A DNA stretch of 59,109 nt from the IMG/VR virus record IMGVR_UViG_3300029992_000006, positions 1-59,109 of that record; one strand, given 5' to 3'. Positions 57,929-59,109 of this stretch are shown here, one piece after another. A program made the translations under genes and the position numbers. This DNA is from a virus. Each line of letters opens with the position of its first letter. Position 1 is the stretch's first letter. Below the pieces are notes generated by a model that worked only from the letters and a program-made list of their open reading frames with translations, had not been told where the DNA came from and did no database searches.

Positions 57929-57977
57929 CTGCAAGGACGCGGTAAGGCTGCGTCCTTGCTCTTTTTGCTTTTGTGTT
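57929..57977 (+). terminator. 49-base hairpin repeat, copy 3 (terminator-like)
   Basis: An exact copy of 57701-57749, with the same ten-pair stem and T-rich tail. It lies three bases after the stop of the 51-residue gene. Exact identity suggests recent duplication or selection for the sequence itself. Confidence 0.85.
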
Positions 57978-58011
57978 GTTCCCTATCATTCAATCACTCA
58001 GGAGAATCATC

Positions 58012-58476
58012 ATGGCCACAGCTGTACAAACTAAAGTAATCGAAGCAATGCGCAACGCAAAGAAACAACCGATTGATCTCGGCGCAAATCTCAATCAACC
58101 AAAACCAGTTGCTGCTACCGAAGCAGAGTTGGCCGAACCAAGCATGGCGCAGATCGTTTGGGATTTGACGCGCAACATGATGCCGAGCACACGCAGCATC
58201 ATCGCATACGTCGCGCACATTTCGATCCTCACCGTCGGCACCATCGGCGCGTGGAGTTTGGTCAACTCGATGTTGGTCGGGGCGGTTGCGTTGAGCGGCG
58301 GGATGTTCTTGGCCTTCGTGGTTGGCTTGCTCGCGATGTGCATCGCGGTGTGGGCCGCGTCGAAGCTCGGTCACGTCGCGGCTGGATATATTTCCTCCGG
58401 TGCGATTGATCGCCATCTGTCGAACGCTAAAGAATCGGTGCTCGGAATATTTCGCGCAGCACCTAAGACAGCGTAA
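58012..58476 (+). CDS. Membrane protein with two helices
   Basis: A 154-residue protein starts at ATG 58012 behind AGGAG. The first 70 residues are soluble. Two hydrophobic helices follow (about 65-83, ISILTVGTIGAWSLV, and 90-115, LVGAVALSGGMFLAFVVGLLAMCIAVWAA in part). The end is soluble and basic. An inner-membrane protein of unknown role is likely. A short GGCCGC/GCGGCC hairpin (58487-58506) lies downstream. Confidence 0.65.
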   Translation: MATAVQTKVIEAMRNAKKQPIDLGANLNQPKPVAATEAELAEPSMAQIVWDLTRNMMPSTRSIIAYVAHISILTVGTIGAWSLVNSMLVGAVALSGGMFLAFVVGLLAMCIAVWAASKLGHVAAGYISSGAIDRHLSNAKESVLGIFRAAPKTA

Positions 58477-58522
58477 CTAAAACTCAGGCCGCAGAACATC
58501 GCGGCCAGTTAAGGAGAGCATC

Positions 58523-58813
58523 ATGATTATAGAAAGTGGTTTGATCGTAGCACTCGGACTCACGTTCATGTGGTTCAAGTGCCCATGGAAAAAAAGAATG
58601 TGGATGCTATCGAATCCTTTGCTAATGGATGTCATAGTTTTCATAATGTTGAACATTTTACATTGGGGCTCATTTTCTGGTGTGATGGTCGCAGCGACTG
58701 GTTCTCTGATTTGTTCTGGACTCATAACTGTCGGACGTAAATGTCTCGGGCACATTGATGCACGGATTTATTATCCGGGGATTTGGCAAGTGGATGCAGA
58801 GGAGTTGAGATGA
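58523..58813 (+). CDS. Small membrane protein
   Basis: A 96-residue protein starts at ATG 58523 behind AAGGAGAGC. Hydrophobic stretches are IIESGLIVALGLTFMWF, LLMDVIVFIMLNILHW and SGVMVAATGSLICSGLIT, so up to three membrane passes are possible. A cationic KCPWKKR turn sits after the first. It may be an early membrane protein; no named family is recognised. Confidence 0.6.
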   Translation: MIIESGLIVALGLTFMWFKCPWKKRMWMLSNPLLMDVIVFIMLNILHWGSFSGVMVAATGSLICSGLITVGRKCLGHIDARIYYPGIWQVDAEELR

Positions 58814-58980
58814 CCAACGACACAGCGGAGATAGGCAGACTACGGATCGAAACCATATATGCGCGGCTGGTCGTTGTGAAGAACACCATCACCGACAAGC
58901 AGTACGCATTGAAACAGCTTCGACTCGCGATGGAAGAAATCAAAATCATGTTTGGCGAAAAACCGAATGAACAATTCTGA
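58810..58980 (+). CDS. Small helical hypothetical protein (56 aa)
   Basis: A 56-residue protein starts at ATG 58810, overlapping the previous stop, with GGAG nine bases upstream. It is one long helix: IGRLRIETIYARLVVVK and LKQLRLAMEEIKIMFG. The stop lies inside the next gene. Unknown. Confidence 0.6.
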   Translation: MTNDTAEIGRLRIETIYARLVVVKNTITDKQYALKQLRLAMEEIKIMFGEKPNEQF

Positions 58981-59109
58981 ATACTACTACGACGCACCTC
59001 AAGACGACGAAGACGTGCTTGAGGTGAATTGCATCGACCCGGAACGTCAGTACAGCGGCGACCCATTCGACATCATCGCAGCGATGGAAGAGGAAACAGG
59101 ATGCCCACT
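58967..59109 (+). CDS. Small acidic hypothetical protein, open at the window end
   Basis: A frame opens at ATG 58967 and runs 47 codons to the last base: MNNSEYYYDAPQDDEDVLEV, then PERQYSGDPFDIIAAMEEE. It is acidic, as early phage proteins often are. It is truncated by the window edge and would close at 41-43 if the ends are joined. It overlaps the previous gene by 14 bases. Confidence 0.6.
   Translation, partial: MNNSEYYYDAPQDDEDVLEVNCIDPERQYSGDPFDIIAAMEEETGCP

Overview
The window reads as a complete or near-complete genome of a temperate, short-tailed (podovirus-like) phage of a Gram-negative, probably proteobacterial, host. It has a small and large terminase, a P22-type portal, an N4 gp56-type major capsid protein, giant internal virion proteins and no tape measure, sheath or baseplate genes. 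It also has a tyrosine integrase with two excisionase-like proteins. A lipoprotein-bearing lysis cassette and a pseudopilin homologue point to a Gram-negative host; the host group is inference. No tRNA, rRNA, CRISPR array or bacterial housekeeping gene was seen. The last reading frame (58967 to the end) stays open and would close with a stop at 41-43 if the ends are joined, which suggests a circular or circularly permuted molecule opened at an arbitrary point.

Layout. The plus-strand early/middle arm runs from 57453 through the junction to 19415. It starts with small membrane and coiled-coil proteins separated by a repeated hairpin. Next comes a left-end block (59-4797) in which three glycine-rich mini-genes, each with the same conserved leader and hairpin, alternate with phage genes, including a VWA-like metallopeptidase. 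Then follow an HNH/AP2 endonuclease, a RecB-like Fe-S nuclease, a SNF2-type helicase, a family A DNA polymerase, a cysteine-containing possible DNA-binding protein, a DnaQ-like exonuclease, a PD-(D/E)XK-like nuclease, the xis/int block with a repeat-rich attP candidate (16735-16980), an ATP-dependent DNA ligase and three small paralogues. A hairpin terminator at 19420-19437 separates this arm from the convergent late arm.

The minus-strand late arm is transcribed from about 57150 down to 19662. Its order is terS, terL, portal, scaffold-like protein, small head protein, (terminator and possible promoter), capsid, decoration-like protein, (terminator), connector and tail genes, glycine-repeat and LamG-like fibre proteins, lysis cassette, patatin-like phospholipase, alanine-rich fibre, propeller-like protein, four tandem paralogues of a small virion protein, long repeat proteins, a type IV pseudopilin homologue, and two large internal virion proteins of 770 and 2109 residues.

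Most unusual points: the three hairpin/Gly-rich mini-gene cassettes, and the same GGC-triplet DNA on the opposite strand inside a tail gene; the phage-borne pseudopilin; a patatin phospholipase next to the lysis genes where no clear two-component spanin was found; the array of four tandem virion paralogues; and two long homopolymer tracts between early genes. Assignments rest on reading motifs by eye; no database search was run.
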